Shown here: positions 45,195 to 53,870 of the stretch, one piece after another
How positions within the stretch are numbered: position 1 is the first letter of the stretch
Layout: the number at the start of each line of letters is the position of its first letter
From: Sagittula sp. P11
Lineage (GTDB): Bacteria > Pseudomonadota > Alphaproteobacteria > Rhodobacterales > Rhodobacteraceae
Length of the DNA: 64,000 nt
Reading direction: 5' to 3'
Assembly (NCBI RefSeq): GCF_002814095.1
Contig: NZ_CP021913.1
Location: forward strand, 3,533,501-3,597,500
Made by a program: the position numbers and the translations under genes
The notes under the pieces: generated by a model
The model's database searches: none
What the model was told of the DNA's origin: nothing
What the model saw: the letters and a program-made list of their open reading frames with translations, nothing else

Positions 45195-46943
45195 ATGAAA
45201 GACGACAATACCACGCCGCCCGATATCAGCAGCAAGCTGTTGCAGTTCCTCGATGCCGCCTACGAAGCGCCCTTCGATCCCGGCAACTTCGACGAGGTGA
45301 TCGACAGCGCGGCGGCCTACCTCTTTGCTTCCGCCTCCGATCCGGCGCCTGCCCGTCACGTCCGGCAGGGCCTGCACGATCCGCTCATCGAATCGCATTC
45401 GGATCGGTTGCAGAAGATGCTTGAGGCGCAGGAAGCCGAAGCCCGCACCCGTCCCGCGGCGCTGGTGAAGGAGCGGCTGGCGGCGCTGGTCATCGACCAT
45501 AAAGGCACCTGTATCGGCAATTCCAACGCGGCTTCGCTGTTCGGCCTGACGTTCCCCTGTGCACTGGACGACCTGCGCCTTGCCGGCGAGACGGCGGCCT
45601 ATCTGCGCCGCGTGCTGGCCGACGCCCGACGCAACCTGCCGATGGAGACCGATGCCGCCGTGCTCGAGATGCAGGACGGCGAGCGGGTCGTCGCGCGTAT
45701 CACCCAACACCAGCACGTGGACCCCGACAGCGGTGAAACCTCCAGCGGGCTGGCGGTGACCATTGCGCGTGTGGCGTGGGACGAGGACAGCCTGCCGCTG
45801 ATCCAGGGGGCCTTCGGCCTTTCGGTGTCGGAATCCGAGGTCATGCTGGAAATCCTGCGCGGCCGCAGCCACGCGGAAATCGCCGAGCTGCGCGACCGGA
45901 GCGTGGAGACCATACGAAGCCAGGCGAAGGCGATCCTGGGCAAGACCGGTTTTGCCCGGATGCCGCAGCTGATCGCGATCCTGAACCAGATGGCGCTGTT
46001 TTCCGAACCCGGCATCTTGCCGGAGGCGGCCCCACATGTCCCTGCCATGCCCGATGCCCTGCGGCTGGACGTGGGGGAGGGGCGTCGCCTGGCCTATCGA
46101 CAGTTCGGCCGTGCCGGCGGTCTGCCCGTGCTCTTCGTGCATGGTTATATCACCGGGCCTTATTTCAACGCGCCGCTGATCGAGGGGTTCACGTCCATGG
46201 GGCTGGAGGTGCTGGCGCCGTCGCGGCCCGGGTTCGGGCAGTCCTCGGTCCCGCGCGACTGGGGCGCCTATGACGACGTGGTCGTGTCCGACGCGCTGGC
46301 GTTGGTCGAGGCGCGCTGTGGCGCGCCAGTGCTGATCGTTGCGCACCAGGGCGGCGTCAGCCACGCCTGCCGCATCGCCCGAGCGCTGGGGCCGCGCTGC
46401 CGCGGGATGCTGATGGTGAGCGCCGGTATTCCCATCGACGACGCCCGGCACGTCCGGCACATGAACCTGCAGACGCGGGTGGCGGCCATCGCGGCGCGCT
46501 ACACCCCGTCGATGTTCGCGATGCTGCTGCGCATCGGCATCGCGCAGTTCAACCGGATCGGGCACGTCGCCTATCTGAACAAGTTTTTCCACGGCTCGGA
46601 CGCGGACATCGAGGCGCTGAAGCGGCCGGAGATCCTCGACCTCTACCGCCGGAGCGTCCATCACATGATCACTCAGGGCACGCGCCACATGGTGACGGAC
46701 GGGCGCGCCGCGATGGCGGACTGGGGCGGCGACTACGAGGCGCTCAAGGTGCCGATCCGCTGGCTGCACGGCAGCGCCGATCCGGTGATGGGCGTGGGCT
46801 TTGTCCAGGAGTGGGCAGAGGCCCATGGCCACGGGCCTGTCGATGTCGTCGAGGGGGGCGCCAGCAGCATGTTGTGGGTGAACGCGGACCGTGTCCTGCA
46901 GGCCCTGGCGCGGCTGATCGAAGCTACGGAAAAAGATGGATAA
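45195..46943 (+). CDS. LuxR-type HTH protein fused to a catalytically altered alpha/beta hydrolase
   Basis: The product has 582 residues. A PAS-like region lies at about 95-180. A LuxR/GerE helix-turn-helix lies at about 210-265 (LSVSESEVMLEILRGRSHAE, IAELRDRSVETIRSQAKAIL). An alpha/beta-hydrolase domain lies at about 295-575 (GLPVLFVHGYITGPYF). At the nucleophile elbow the sequence is VAHQGGVSHA: Gln stands where Ser is expected. The usual C-terminal GxGH is replaced by EGGASSM. The domain may therefore bind a ligand instead of hydrolysing it, making this a one-component regulator. It is divergent from the GH8 gene; the target is unknown. Confidence 0.78.
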   Translation: MKDDNTTPPDISSKLLQFLDAAYEAPFDPGNFDEVIDSAAAYLFASASDPAPARHVRQGLHDPLIESHSDRLQKMLEAQEAEARTRPAALVKERLAALVIDHKGTCIGNSNAASLFGLTFPCALDDLRLAGETAAYLRRVLADARRNLPMETDAAVLEMQDGERVVARITQHQHVDPDSGETSSGLAVTIARVAWDEDSLPLIQGAFGLSVSESEVMLEILRGRSHAEIAELRDRSVETIRSQAKAILGKTGFARMPQLIAILNQMALFSEPGILPEAAPHVPAMPDALRLDVGEGRRLAYRQFGRAGGLPVLFVHGYITGPYFNAPLIEGFTSMGLEVLAPSRPGFGQSSVPRDWGAYDDVVVSDALALVEARCGAPVLIVAHQGGVSHACRIARALGPRCRGMLMVSAGIPIDDARHVRHMNLQTRVAAIAARYTPSMFAMLLRIGIAQFNRIGHVAYLNKFFHGSDADIEALKRPEILDLYRRSVHHMITQGTRHMVTDGRAAMADWGGDYEALKVPIRWLHGSADPVMGVGFVQEWAEAHGHGPVDVVEGGASSMLWVNADRVLQALARLIEATEKDG

Positions 46944-47108
46944 AGGCGGCTCTTCACCCTTGAGGGTGATGCGCGCCCGGCCTGAAATGGTTAACCGTCC
47001 GGCCACGGCAGGATCGAGCAGTCCTTCCCCCTGATCTTGCAGGCTGCGCCGCTGAGGAAGCAGGCCTGTTCGTCGTCGCCGCGTAGTTGTTTGTCAGACG
47101 GATTTACA

Positions 47109-47542
47109 ATGCCCACAGTGCAGGACACGACCTCCTCCGGCGATACGCAGGGGCTTCACAACGTCACCGGATCACCGCGTCCGGGAGATACCCGCGTGTT
47201 CGACCTCGGCGAAGGTCGGGTCCTGAGGATCTGGTGCCGCCGGCCCCGATCGACCCGTTCTGCACGACGCCACCTGGCCCCGACGGGAAGCTGCAGAAGG
47301 TCTTTACCTCGACGCCGCTGGCGGGCGGCGAGATCGTGCTACGACAACGCGTTCGGAGCCTACGTGCGCCGGCCCGGCGGCAGCATTGCGGACGTCGGGG
47401 CAAGCGTGATGCCGACCGGCATCGTGGATGACGGCATGCTGGAGGTCTTCTTTGTCCAAGACGAGGCTTCGGCGGCGGCAGCCTGCGCGTCGGGAGCGAG
47501 GACATGGTCTTTACCGTCGCGTGGACTGACGACTGGATATGA
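47109..47542 (+). pseudogene. Frameshifted remnant of an unidentified gene
   Basis: Protein-like sequence runs across two frames in alternation: MPTVQDTTSSGDTQGLHNVT...FDLGEGRVLRI (47109 on), then LVPPAPIDPFCTTPPGPDGK (another frame, about 47225-47338), then YDNAFGAYVRRPGGSIADVG...MLEVFFVQDE (first frame), then GGGSLRVGSEDMVFTVAWTD...WI and a stop at 47540-47542. At least three frame changes are needed to read it through, so it is decayed or carries sequencing errors. Family not recognised. Confidence 0.55.
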
Positions 47543-47784
47543 TATTTGCGCGCGCCGCAAAGGGGCTTTGTCCCGAGGTGCGGGTGGCTGTGGTTTGCCA
47601 GTGCGTACCGGTTCTTGTTGAACGGTATTGAGTTGCTTCGGCGTGGCACGTCTTTTGAAGCCCGGATTAAGCGGTTTCATCGGTGCCGTGTACGCGTTCG
47701 CGGGACCAGTTTTCCGAATTTTGCGGATTGCTGGTCTGGCTGCCGGGTTGTGAGTGCCCGCGCAGTCCGTCAAATCGCCGAAGA

Positions 47785-47813
47785 GGGCGGCGGGGGGCCT
47801 TGCCCCGCCGCCC
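47785..47813. repeat. Strong GC-rich inverted repeat
   Basis: GGGCGGCGGGG and CCCCGCCGCCC (11 bp, perfect) flank a seven-base loop in the 460-base gap between the pseudogene and the convergent HDxxH gene. It lacks a clear T-run; it may terminate either side. I see no gene in 47543-48006. Confidence 0.55.
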
Positions 47814-48006
47814 AAATTTCCGCCATGCGTGCTGGCTGATAGTCCTTGGTATCAGCGCACGGCATCCGTCAGTTGGAAGGTCGTCATGTGCGGTCAGGCG
47901 GGTGCCACCGAGCGGATGCCTCGCGCCCTGAGAGATATTCCAGACGGCATCCACACGACCGATCCGATGGCCGGTTGAAACGAGGGCCCGAAATACCCCG
48001 ACTTGC

Positions 48007-48624
48007 TCACTCCGTCTCGCGATGGCCGATGCGCACGTCGTTGCGGTGGGCCGAGGTGTCGAGCCGACGGGAGGCGCGGGTGCCGGGCACGTACATCTCC
48101 GCCATCCGGAAGTAGGCGCGCAGTTCGTCCTTCACGATGCCGAGCGCCTTGCGGGCCTCGCGCACCGTCATCGACTGCCACGGTTCCTGCTCGAAGGGGA
48201 TCAGGTGCAGGTTGCGGCCCGGCAGGTTGTCGATGGAGAAACCGACACCCAGCCGGAAGGAGGCGATATGCGCCTCCTCGAACCGCCAGTGTTTCGGGTA
48301 CTCCGTCGTCGACACGCGGATGAAGGTGTCGATGGCCGCGTCGGTGATGTCCGACGCGGCGCCCATCGTGGCGCCGATGATAAATGCCTCGTCCTGCACG
48401 TGCAGCCCACGTCCCAGCAGGACATGGATGCAGTCGTGGCGCGGCAGGGAGATGGCGCCGGGCAGGGCCTCCGGGCTTTCCGGGTTCTCGTACCGGCGGA
48501 TGATTTCCGGCACGTCCGTGGGTTCGGCCGCGGGCAGGGTGGCGAGCACCCCTGCGATGGTCATCTCATCCGTGTCGAGGCCGGGGTTCCATTCGTCCCA
48601 GTTCAGGTCGATGCGGCGGCCCAT
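48007..48624 (-). CDS. HDxxH protein, possibly COQ4-like, function unknown
   Basis: The product has 205 residues. The notable motif is LPRHDCIHVLLGRGLHVQDE, a HDxxH metal-type site resembling the one in COQ4-family proteins, followed by AFIIGATMGA. No signal peptide. It is the last gene of a five-gene minus-strand cluster; its start is 3 bases after the stop of the VWA gene, so it is translated with the envelope proteins. Family membership is a guess. Confidence 0.6.
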   Translation of the reverse strand: MGRRIDLNWDEWNPGLDTDEMTIAGVLATLPAAEPTDVPEIIRRYENPESPEALPGAISLPRHDCIHVLLGRGLHVQDEAFIIGATMGAASDITDAAIDTFIRVSTTEYPKHWRFEEAHIASFRLGVGFSIDNLPGRNLHLIPFEQEPWQSMTVREARKALGIVKDELRAYFRMAEMYVPGTRASRRLDTSAHRNDVRIGHRETE

Positions 48625-48627
48625 GGG

Positions 48628-49374
48628 TCAGCCCTCCCCGTCCGTGAACTCGGTGATGGCGGCGAAGTTGTCGTTCTCGGCCACTGCCGCCTGAAGCGCC
48701 CCTTCCAGCGCGGCCACGTTGGCGACATCGACGAAGCTGCCAAGGTCCGCGCGCCGCAGGACGTGGTTGCCGCGAATGCCGATGCCGATGGTCGTCAGCT
48801 GGATGGGGGTCCGGGCGGCAAGATCCTCGATGGCCCTTTGCAGCGCCTCGCCATCGTCGGCGGCGCCGTCGGTGGTCACGATCATGCGGAAGGTGCCGAA
48901 ACCCCGGACCGTGCTGGCTTCGGCCTCCAGCAAAGCCTGGGTGTCGAGGATCGCGCGTGTCAGCGGGGTGGAGCCGGAGTCGCGGATCGGGGCGAGGGCG
49001 GCGGGAAGGGTCCGTCGCGCGTCGCCGACGAAGGTGAACGGCAGCACGACACCGGCATTCAGTGCCACGACCGCAACCCGGTCGGTGTCCTGCATGGCCT
49101 TCAGCGCGTCGATCACCGCCTGCTTCGCGGCGTCCATGTCCGCTTCCATGGAGCCGCTGTCATCCAGAACGATGGCGGTGATCCGGCGGTTGGGGTCCGG
49201 GAGGGCGTCGACCAGCTCTGCCTCCTGCGACGGCCAGGCGGCGATGGCCGTCCAGTCGGGCGGCACGGGATCATAGGTGATGGAGGCCCAGTCGAACCCC
49301 GGTTGGCTGCGAAAGATCACGACCGCCGCAATGGCGACGATGGCGACCGGAACGGCGATCTTGGCGATTTTCAT
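48628..49374 (-). CDS. Membrane-anchored von Willebrand A domain protein
   Basis: The product has 248 residues. One N-terminal membrane helix (IAVPVAIVAIAAVVIFRS), then a VWA domain with a complete MIDAS: IVLDDSGSMEADMD (DxSxS), DSGSTPLTRA (Thr) and IVTTDGAADDG (Asp). It binds a divalent ion and probably a protein partner at the periplasmic face. It lies 12 bases after the SBP-OmpA gene in the same operon. Confidence 0.83.
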   Translation of the reverse strand: MKIAKIAVPVAIVAIAAVVIFRSQPGFDWASITYDPVPPDWTAIAAWPSQEAELVDALPDPNRRITAIVLDDSGSMEADMDAAKQAVIDALKAMQDTDRVAVVALNAGVVLPFTFVGDARRTLPAALAPIRDSGSTPLTRAILDTQALLEAEASTVRGFGTFRMIVTTDGAADDGEALQRAIEDLAARTPIQLTTIGIGIRGNHVLRRADLGSFVDVANVAALEGALQAAVAENDNFAAITEFTDGEG

Positions 49375-49386
49375 GTCGTCTCTCCC

Positions 49387-51057
49387 TCATTGCAGCGGTG
49401 AAAAGGTGGTGGCTTCGGCCTGCACGGTCAGCACGCGGAACACGACGCGCATGTTTTCGCGCCATTCGGCCTCGGTCTTCGGCGGGTTGTGGCGGGGGCT
49501 GGCGATGCCGACTCCGTCCACGGTGAACTGGTCGCGGTTCATCTTCACCCCGAGGTCAGCGGCGTATTCGGTCAGCGCATCCACCACCGCAATCGCCCGG
49601 TCGAGCGAGAGGTTCTGGGTGGAGGTGCGGATCGCGCGCAGCTCGGCGTTGTCAGCGCCGTCCTGTTCTCGCCGCAAAAAGTGCAGCGGGTCGGAGTGCC
49701 CCTCGACCGTGATGATCGCGCCGGAGTAGGTGGAGGCGAGGCGCAGGATTTCCTCGAAGTCGGAGGCGTAAAGCTCGATCGGGAAGGTCGTGCTGTCGGG
49801 TTCGAAGAAGACCTCGAAGTCGATCTTCGTATTGGCGTCGAGCTGCCCGGTGCGGCGCAGCTTCTGCACAGCCGCGGCGGCCGCCTCGGGGTTGAAGGCG
49901 GCCACCTGCCGTTCGTCGAGGTTCGTCAGCCCTTCGGTCAGGGCGGCGAAGTCCCATTCGGCGGTGGCGAGGTTGGCGGGCGCATCCAGCCTGTCGGCGC
50001 CGCGCAGGGCGACGTTGACCTCGCCCAGAAGGACCTCGAAGCGGCGCGCCTCGTTGGGATCGCCGAAGTGCTTGGCGTTGCCGGCCCAGCCGTCGGTGAT
50101 CGCGTCCTGCCAGAGGAAGACGCCTTCCTCGCGCGGCAAGCCACCCAGGAATTCACTGGCCATGAGGTCGGCCATCTCCGCCTGCTGCGGGTTGCCGTCC
50201 TGCGCCATGAAGGCGCGCATCTCTTCCTCGGCGCGGAAGAAGATGTTGACCATGCGGGCGATGTCGTCGCGATGGGCGTCGAAGTAGTCGGCGCGCACGG
50301 CGATGTAGTCCCCGATGACCGAAGCCGCCTCTTGCGTCGAGATCAGGATCGTCGCGCCCTTGACGGAGCCTTCGGCGCCGGTGCCGACAGTGCCGCCGGA
50401 CGTCAGGAAGCGCGCATCGGGCAGGATCACGGCGGCGGCATCGGCGCGTCCGTCGGCCATGGCTGCGGCGGGCGTGTCGCCGTCGCCGGTCAGGTCGGCG
50501 ACCCAGACGATCTCCACGTCCTCGAAGGACAGCCCGCCGTCCGCGAGGATGCGCCCAACGAAATCGACATGCGGCCCGTTGGCTTGGATGGCGATGCGCT
50601 TGCCCTTGAGGTCGGGGATGCGCGCGATGCCCTCACCGGCCACGATGCCGTCCCCGGCCGAGAAGGAGTGCTTGAAAAAGACGATCTGCTCGGTTCGGGC
50701 GTCGAACTCCGTCACGGGGGTGGCAGAGGCCAGCATCCCCAGCGTGCCGCGGAGGTAGGGCGTCTCGCAGGCGAGGTAGGCCTTGAGCTGCGCCTCGAAG
50801 CTGTCCTCGACGGTCAGCGACAGCGGCAGGCCCGCGTCGCCCAGCATCCCGCCGTCGTTTTCAAGCGATGCGCCGTTGGCATAGGCGACCACGCCATCGG
50901 CACCCCAGGCGATCAGCGGCATCTCCTCGATCCACCCCGAGGGGCAGTCGCGGACGCCATCGGTGACCGTTTCGGCCAGCCGGTCCCCGGGGGCGGCAAG
51001 CGCGGCCTGCCCGCAGAGGAGGAGGACGGTCAGGAAGGCAGAGGGAAATGTGTTCAT
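49387..51057 (-). CDS. Fusion of a periplasmic substrate-binding domain with an OmpA peptidoglycan-binding domain
   Basis: The product has 556 residues. After a signal peptide (MNTFPSAFLTVLLLCGQAAL), residues about 30-330 form an SsuA/ThiY-like type II binding fold (IPDLKGKRIAIQANGPHVDF, GDYIAVRADYFDAHRDDIAR). The C-terminal 150 residues are OmpA-like (IITVEGHSDPLHFLRR, NLSLDRAIAVVDALTEYA, NMRVVFRVL). A binding protein tethered to the cell wall is unusual, and no ABC permease accompanies it. ATG 51057 follows GGAGG; the frame opens from TTG 51078 but that overlaps the upstream stop. Confidence 0.8.
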   Translation of the reverse strand: MNTFPSAFLTVLLLCGQAALAAPGDRLAETVTDGVRDCPSGWIEEMPLIAWGADGVVAYANGASLENDGGMLGDAGLPLSLTVEDSFEAQLKAYLACETPYLRGTLGMLASATPVTEFDARTEQIVFFKHSFSAGDGIVAGEGIARIPDLKGKRIAIQANGPHVDFVGRILADGGLSFEDVEIVWVADLTGDGDTPAAAMADGRADAAAVILPDARFLTSGGTVGTGAEGSVKGATILISTQEAASVIGDYIAVRADYFDAHRDDIARMVNIFFRAEEEMRAFMAQDGNPQQAEMADLMASEFLGGLPREEGVFLWQDAITDGWAGNAKHFGDPNEARRFEVLLGEVNVALRGADRLDAPANLATAEWDFAALTEGLTNLDERQVAAFNPEAAAAAVQKLRRTGQLDANTKIDFEVFFEPDSTTFPIELYASDFEEILRLASTYSGAIITVEGHSDPLHFLRREQDGADNAELRAIRTSTQNLSLDRAIAVVDALTEYAADLGVKMNRDQFTVDGVGIASPRHNPPKTEAEWRENMRVVFRVLTVQAEATTFSPLQ

Positions 51058-51074
51058 GAAAGAAAACCTCCGGT

Positions 51075-51755
51075 TCAATGGGGTGTGGGGGCCTTGTCCG
51101 CGGGCATCATGTGGCGCGCCGGGGTCAGCAGGCGCTCGGCCACATCCGACGCGACCTCGACGTTTTCGAGAAGGCCGCGGGCGGCAAGAAGGTCGGTCTG
51201 GTCGAAGGCGGCGTTCATCGCGGCAACGGCGGCACGCAGCTTCTCGCGCGACAGATCTTCGGTCGAGGTGTGCTTGCGGCGGCGCAGCGCGGCGTGGGCG
51301 GCGGCGGCTTCCTCGATCAGTTCAGAACGCAGGAGCACCGCAGAGAGGTTGCGCTGGCGGTCCGGGCTGTAGAAGATCTCGCGTGCGGCGGCGTCGAGCC
51401 GGTCGGCCAGCCGGTCGACCTCAGCGGCGATGTCCTCGCGCATGACGGCGGCAGAGGCGCGCATGTTGGCGGCCCGCTGGTGGGCCTTCGTGATCATGTC
51501 GAGGGCGCGCTCTGCGGCCATGTCGGACAGGCCGTGTCGTGCCCGGAAGGCCATGCGCAGGCGGTCGGCCTCGGACCACAGCCAGCTGGCGGGCATCCAC
51601 GCCACGATGGCAAGCGTCGCAAGCGCGGCAAGGGCTGCGGCAGCGACGGCGGAGAAGCCGGGAAAGGGCAGGGGCATCCTGACGAACCACGCGAACCCCG
51701 CTGCCAGCACCGCGGCGAGGATGGCCGCAAGGCCCAGGGAGCGCCCCGGTGTCAT
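51075..51755 (-). CDS. Membrane protein with long helical region, XpaC-like (tentative)
   Basis: The product has 226 residues. Two N-terminal membrane helices (LGLAAILAAVLAAGFAWFV and AVAAAALAALATLAIVAWMP) precede about 160 residues of amphipathic helix containing ALDMITKAHQRAANMRASAA. This resembles XpaC-type proteins, often neighbours of TelA, which is not seen here. Its start overlaps the stop of the OmpA gene by four bases (ATGA at 51752-51755). Function unknown. Confidence 0.6.
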   Translation of the reverse strand: MTPGRSLGLAAILAAVLAAGFAWFVRMPLPFPGFSAVAAAALAALATLAIVAWMPASWLWSEADRLRMAFRARHGLSDMAAERALDMITKAHQRAANMRASAAVMREDIAAEVDRLADRLDAAAREIFYSPDRQRNLSAVLLRSELIEEAAAAHAALRRRKHTSTEDLSREKLRAAVAAMNAAFDQTDLLAARGLLENVEVASDVAERLLTPARHMMPADKAPTPH

Positions 51756-52219
51756 CTGCGCACCTGCACGCTCACGTCGACCCGCGCCATGCGCGACTGG
51801 TGCGCCCGGTCGCTTTCGCTGTCCTCCTGCGACAGGGGGGCGGACCCGCCGATCCCGGTCACCGTCAGCCGGTCGTCCGGCAGACCCATTGCCCGCGCCA
51901 TCTGCGCGGCCACCTCTGCGCGCTTCACGCTCAGGTCGAGGTTGGCATCGGCGTCGCCCGACGTGCCAGTGTGGCCGACGATGACGACATGCATACGCTC
52001 GTCGGGCAGGGCAGAGGCCAGGACGCCGCGCAGCCGCTCTTCTTCCCCGTCAGCCAATGACGTGCCGCGTGAGAAGCGGAAGCTCTCGGTCTTCGCGATG
52101 GTGGTCTGCCCGATGATGCCGAGCGCGATGGCCCCTCCGGCGACCACTGCGGACAAGGCCGCGGCGACGAATGCGCGTCGCGGCAGGGCTGGGCCTGCCT
52201 CAACAGCTTTGCTGGTCAT
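51752..52219 (-). CDS. Short OmpA-domain protein
   Basis: The product has 155 residues. One N-terminal membrane helix (AFVAAALSAVVAGGAIALGI) and an OmpA/MotB peptidoglycan-binding domain: VVIVGHTGTSGDADANLDLS, VKRAEVAAQMARAMG, LTVTGIGGSAPLSQED, SRMARVDVSV. It is the first gene of the five-gene minus-strand cluster, divergent from the guanidine operon. Confidence 0.83.
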   Translation of the reverse strand: MTSKAVEAGPALPRRAFVAAALSAVVAGGAIALGIIGQTTIAKTESFRFSRGTSLADGEEERLRGVLASALPDERMHVVIVGHTGTSGDADANLDLSVKRAEVAAQMARAMGLPDDRLTVTGIGGSAPLSQEDSESDRAHQSRMARVDVSVQVRR

Positions 52220-52571
52220 GTCGGGTCACCGCCCAAATGCGTAAAAGTAATTCTTTTCAGTCTGGCACATGTCCGGACCCAACGGAACCGGCGAAGGGGG
52301 CGGTGGGCATGCAAAGTCTTGAATACCTGACGGGGTCCGGTCGCCGACACGTCCGCATAAGCGCGGCTGTGCCCACGTAATGTGCAGTGGGGCGGGACAG
52401 GAGGCCCGAGTCGGCGCGGGGCAGAGCGCGTGCCAGATGGTAACTGCCCGGTGTTTGGGCAAATGGCCGCGTTGCTCGCCATATTATTGGGCGAATGGCG
52501 CGAACGTCTCCGCCGCGATGAGGGAGCAGTTGCGGCAGCACGAAACTGCACCGCTTGATGAAGGGGCAGGG

Positions 52572-52672
52572 CGTTTAGGGTTCCACCGCGACAAGCGGGT
52601 TCGGTCCGAGAAATGCCACCCGGCGGGCAAACTCCCGCAGGGCACACGGCGGGCCAAAATCCCGGGAGACTT
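52572..52672 (+). promoter_or_regulatory. Guanidine-I (ykkC) riboswitch
   Basis: Conserved blocks occur in the right order and spacing: TTTAGGGTTCC (52574-52584), GGTCCGAGA (52603-52611), the inner hairpin CGGCGGGCAAACTCCCGC, ACACGGCGGG (52644-52653) and CCCGGGAGAC (52661-52670). ykkC aptamers bind guanidinium. It lies 95 bases before the first gene of an operon with ABC transporter and guanidine hydrolase. A hairpin (GTTCCGCC 52707-52714 with GGCGGGAC 52741-52748) stands between aptamer and Shine-Dalgarno and may be part of the expression platform. Confidence 0.92.
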
Positions 52673-52766
52673 CACTGCGTCGGTTTCGTCCGCGCCTGAT
52701 CTCTTTGTTCCGCCAGCGGGGTGAAACGCACGTTGAAAACGGCGGGACGCACAACGGGGAAGACTT

Positions 52767-53831
52767 ATGACCAAAGCCATTCTGACCGCTGCCGCGCTCT
52801 CTGCCGCCTTGCTGTCGAGCACGGCCATGCCACTGGCGGCCGAGGAGAAGACGGAGTTCAAGCTCGCCTGGTCGATCTACGTCGGTTGGATGCCGTGGGG
52901 GTATCTGGAGACCTCCGGCATCATGGACAAGTGGGCCGAGAAGTATGGGATCGACGTCGAGATCGTGCAGATCAACGACTACGTCGAGTCGATCAATCAG
53001 TACACCGCAGGCCAGTTCGACGGGGTGTCCGCGACCAACATGGACACGCTGTCCATTCCGGCGGGCGGCGGTGTGGACACCACGGCGCTGATCGTGGGCG
53101 ACTATTCCAACGGAAACGACGCAGTGATCCTGAAGGGGGAGGGCACGCTTGCCGATCTGAAGGGCAAGCCGGTGAACCTCGTCGAGCTGTCGGTGTCTCA
53201 CTACCTGCTGGCGCGCGGGCTCGACACCGTCGGGCTGTCGGAACGGGACCTCGACGGGGTCATCAACACATCCGACGCGGACATGATCGCGGCCTATTCG
53301 ACCTCGGACGTTGAAGCGGTGGTGACCTGGAACCCGCTGGTCTCCGAGATCCTCGCCACGGGCGACAAGGCGAATTCGGTCTTCGACAGCTCCATGATTC
53401 CGGGCGAGATCCTCGACCTCATGGTGGTCAACACCGAGACGCTGGCCGACAACCCGGCCTTCGGCAAGGCGGTCGCGGGCGCGTGGTACGAGCTTATGGG
53501 CCTGATGGCCGCGGGCGACGAAGAGGTGCTGACGGCGCTTGCAGAGGCGTCGGGCACCGATCTCGAAGGCTACAAGGCGCAGCTTGCCGCGACGGAGATG
53601 TTCTATGATCCGGCCGAGGCCGTGGCGCAGGCCTCGTCCCCTGAACTGCCCGGCACGATGACCGCCGTGGCTGAATTCCTGTTCGACAAGGGCATCCTGG
53701 GCGAGGGCGCGCCATCGGCCGATTTCGTCGGCGTGGCCTATCCCGACGGTTCGGTGACCGGGGACGAGAACAACGTGAAGTTCCGTTTCGACACGACCTA
53801 CATGCAGATGGCCGCGGACGGCGAACTGTAA
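52767..53831 (+). CDS. Periplasmic guanidine-binding protein (NitT/TauT-type ABC transporter)
   Basis: The product has 354 residues. Signal peptide MTKAILTAAALSAALLSSTA, cut after LAA. The type II binding fold starts FKLAWSIYVGWMPWGYLETS and contains EIVQINDYVESINQYTAGQF and DVEAVVTWNPLVSEILATGD. The protein belongs to the SsuA/NrtA-like group. The guanidine-I aptamer in its leader and the guanidine hydrolase downstream make guanidinium the likely ligand. GGGGAAG lies five bases before the ATG. It is the first gene of the operon. Confidence 0.85.
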   Translation: MTKAILTAAALSAALLSSTAMPLAAEEKTEFKLAWSIYVGWMPWGYLETSGIMDKWAEKYGIDVEIVQINDYVESINQYTAGQFDGVSATNMDTLSIPAGGGVDTTALIVGDYSNGNDAVILKGEGTLADLKGKPVNLVELSVSHYLLARGLDTVGLSERDLDGVINTSDADMIAAYSTSDVEAVVTWNPLVSEILATGDKANSVFDSSMIPGEILDLMVVNTETLADNPAFGKAVAGAWYELMGLMAAGDEEVLTALAEASGTDLEGYKAQLAATEMFYDPAEAVAQASSPELPGTMTAVAEFLFDKGILGEGAPSADFVGVAYPDGSVTGDENNVKFRFDTTYMQMAADGEL

Positions 53832-53870
53832 GGACATGGGCCCCGGACCCTGCGCCGGGGCCTGACCGCC

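Noticed and set aside
49489..51372. 627-residue plus-strand open frame
   Set aside because: Antisense shadow of the SBP-OmpA fusion gene.
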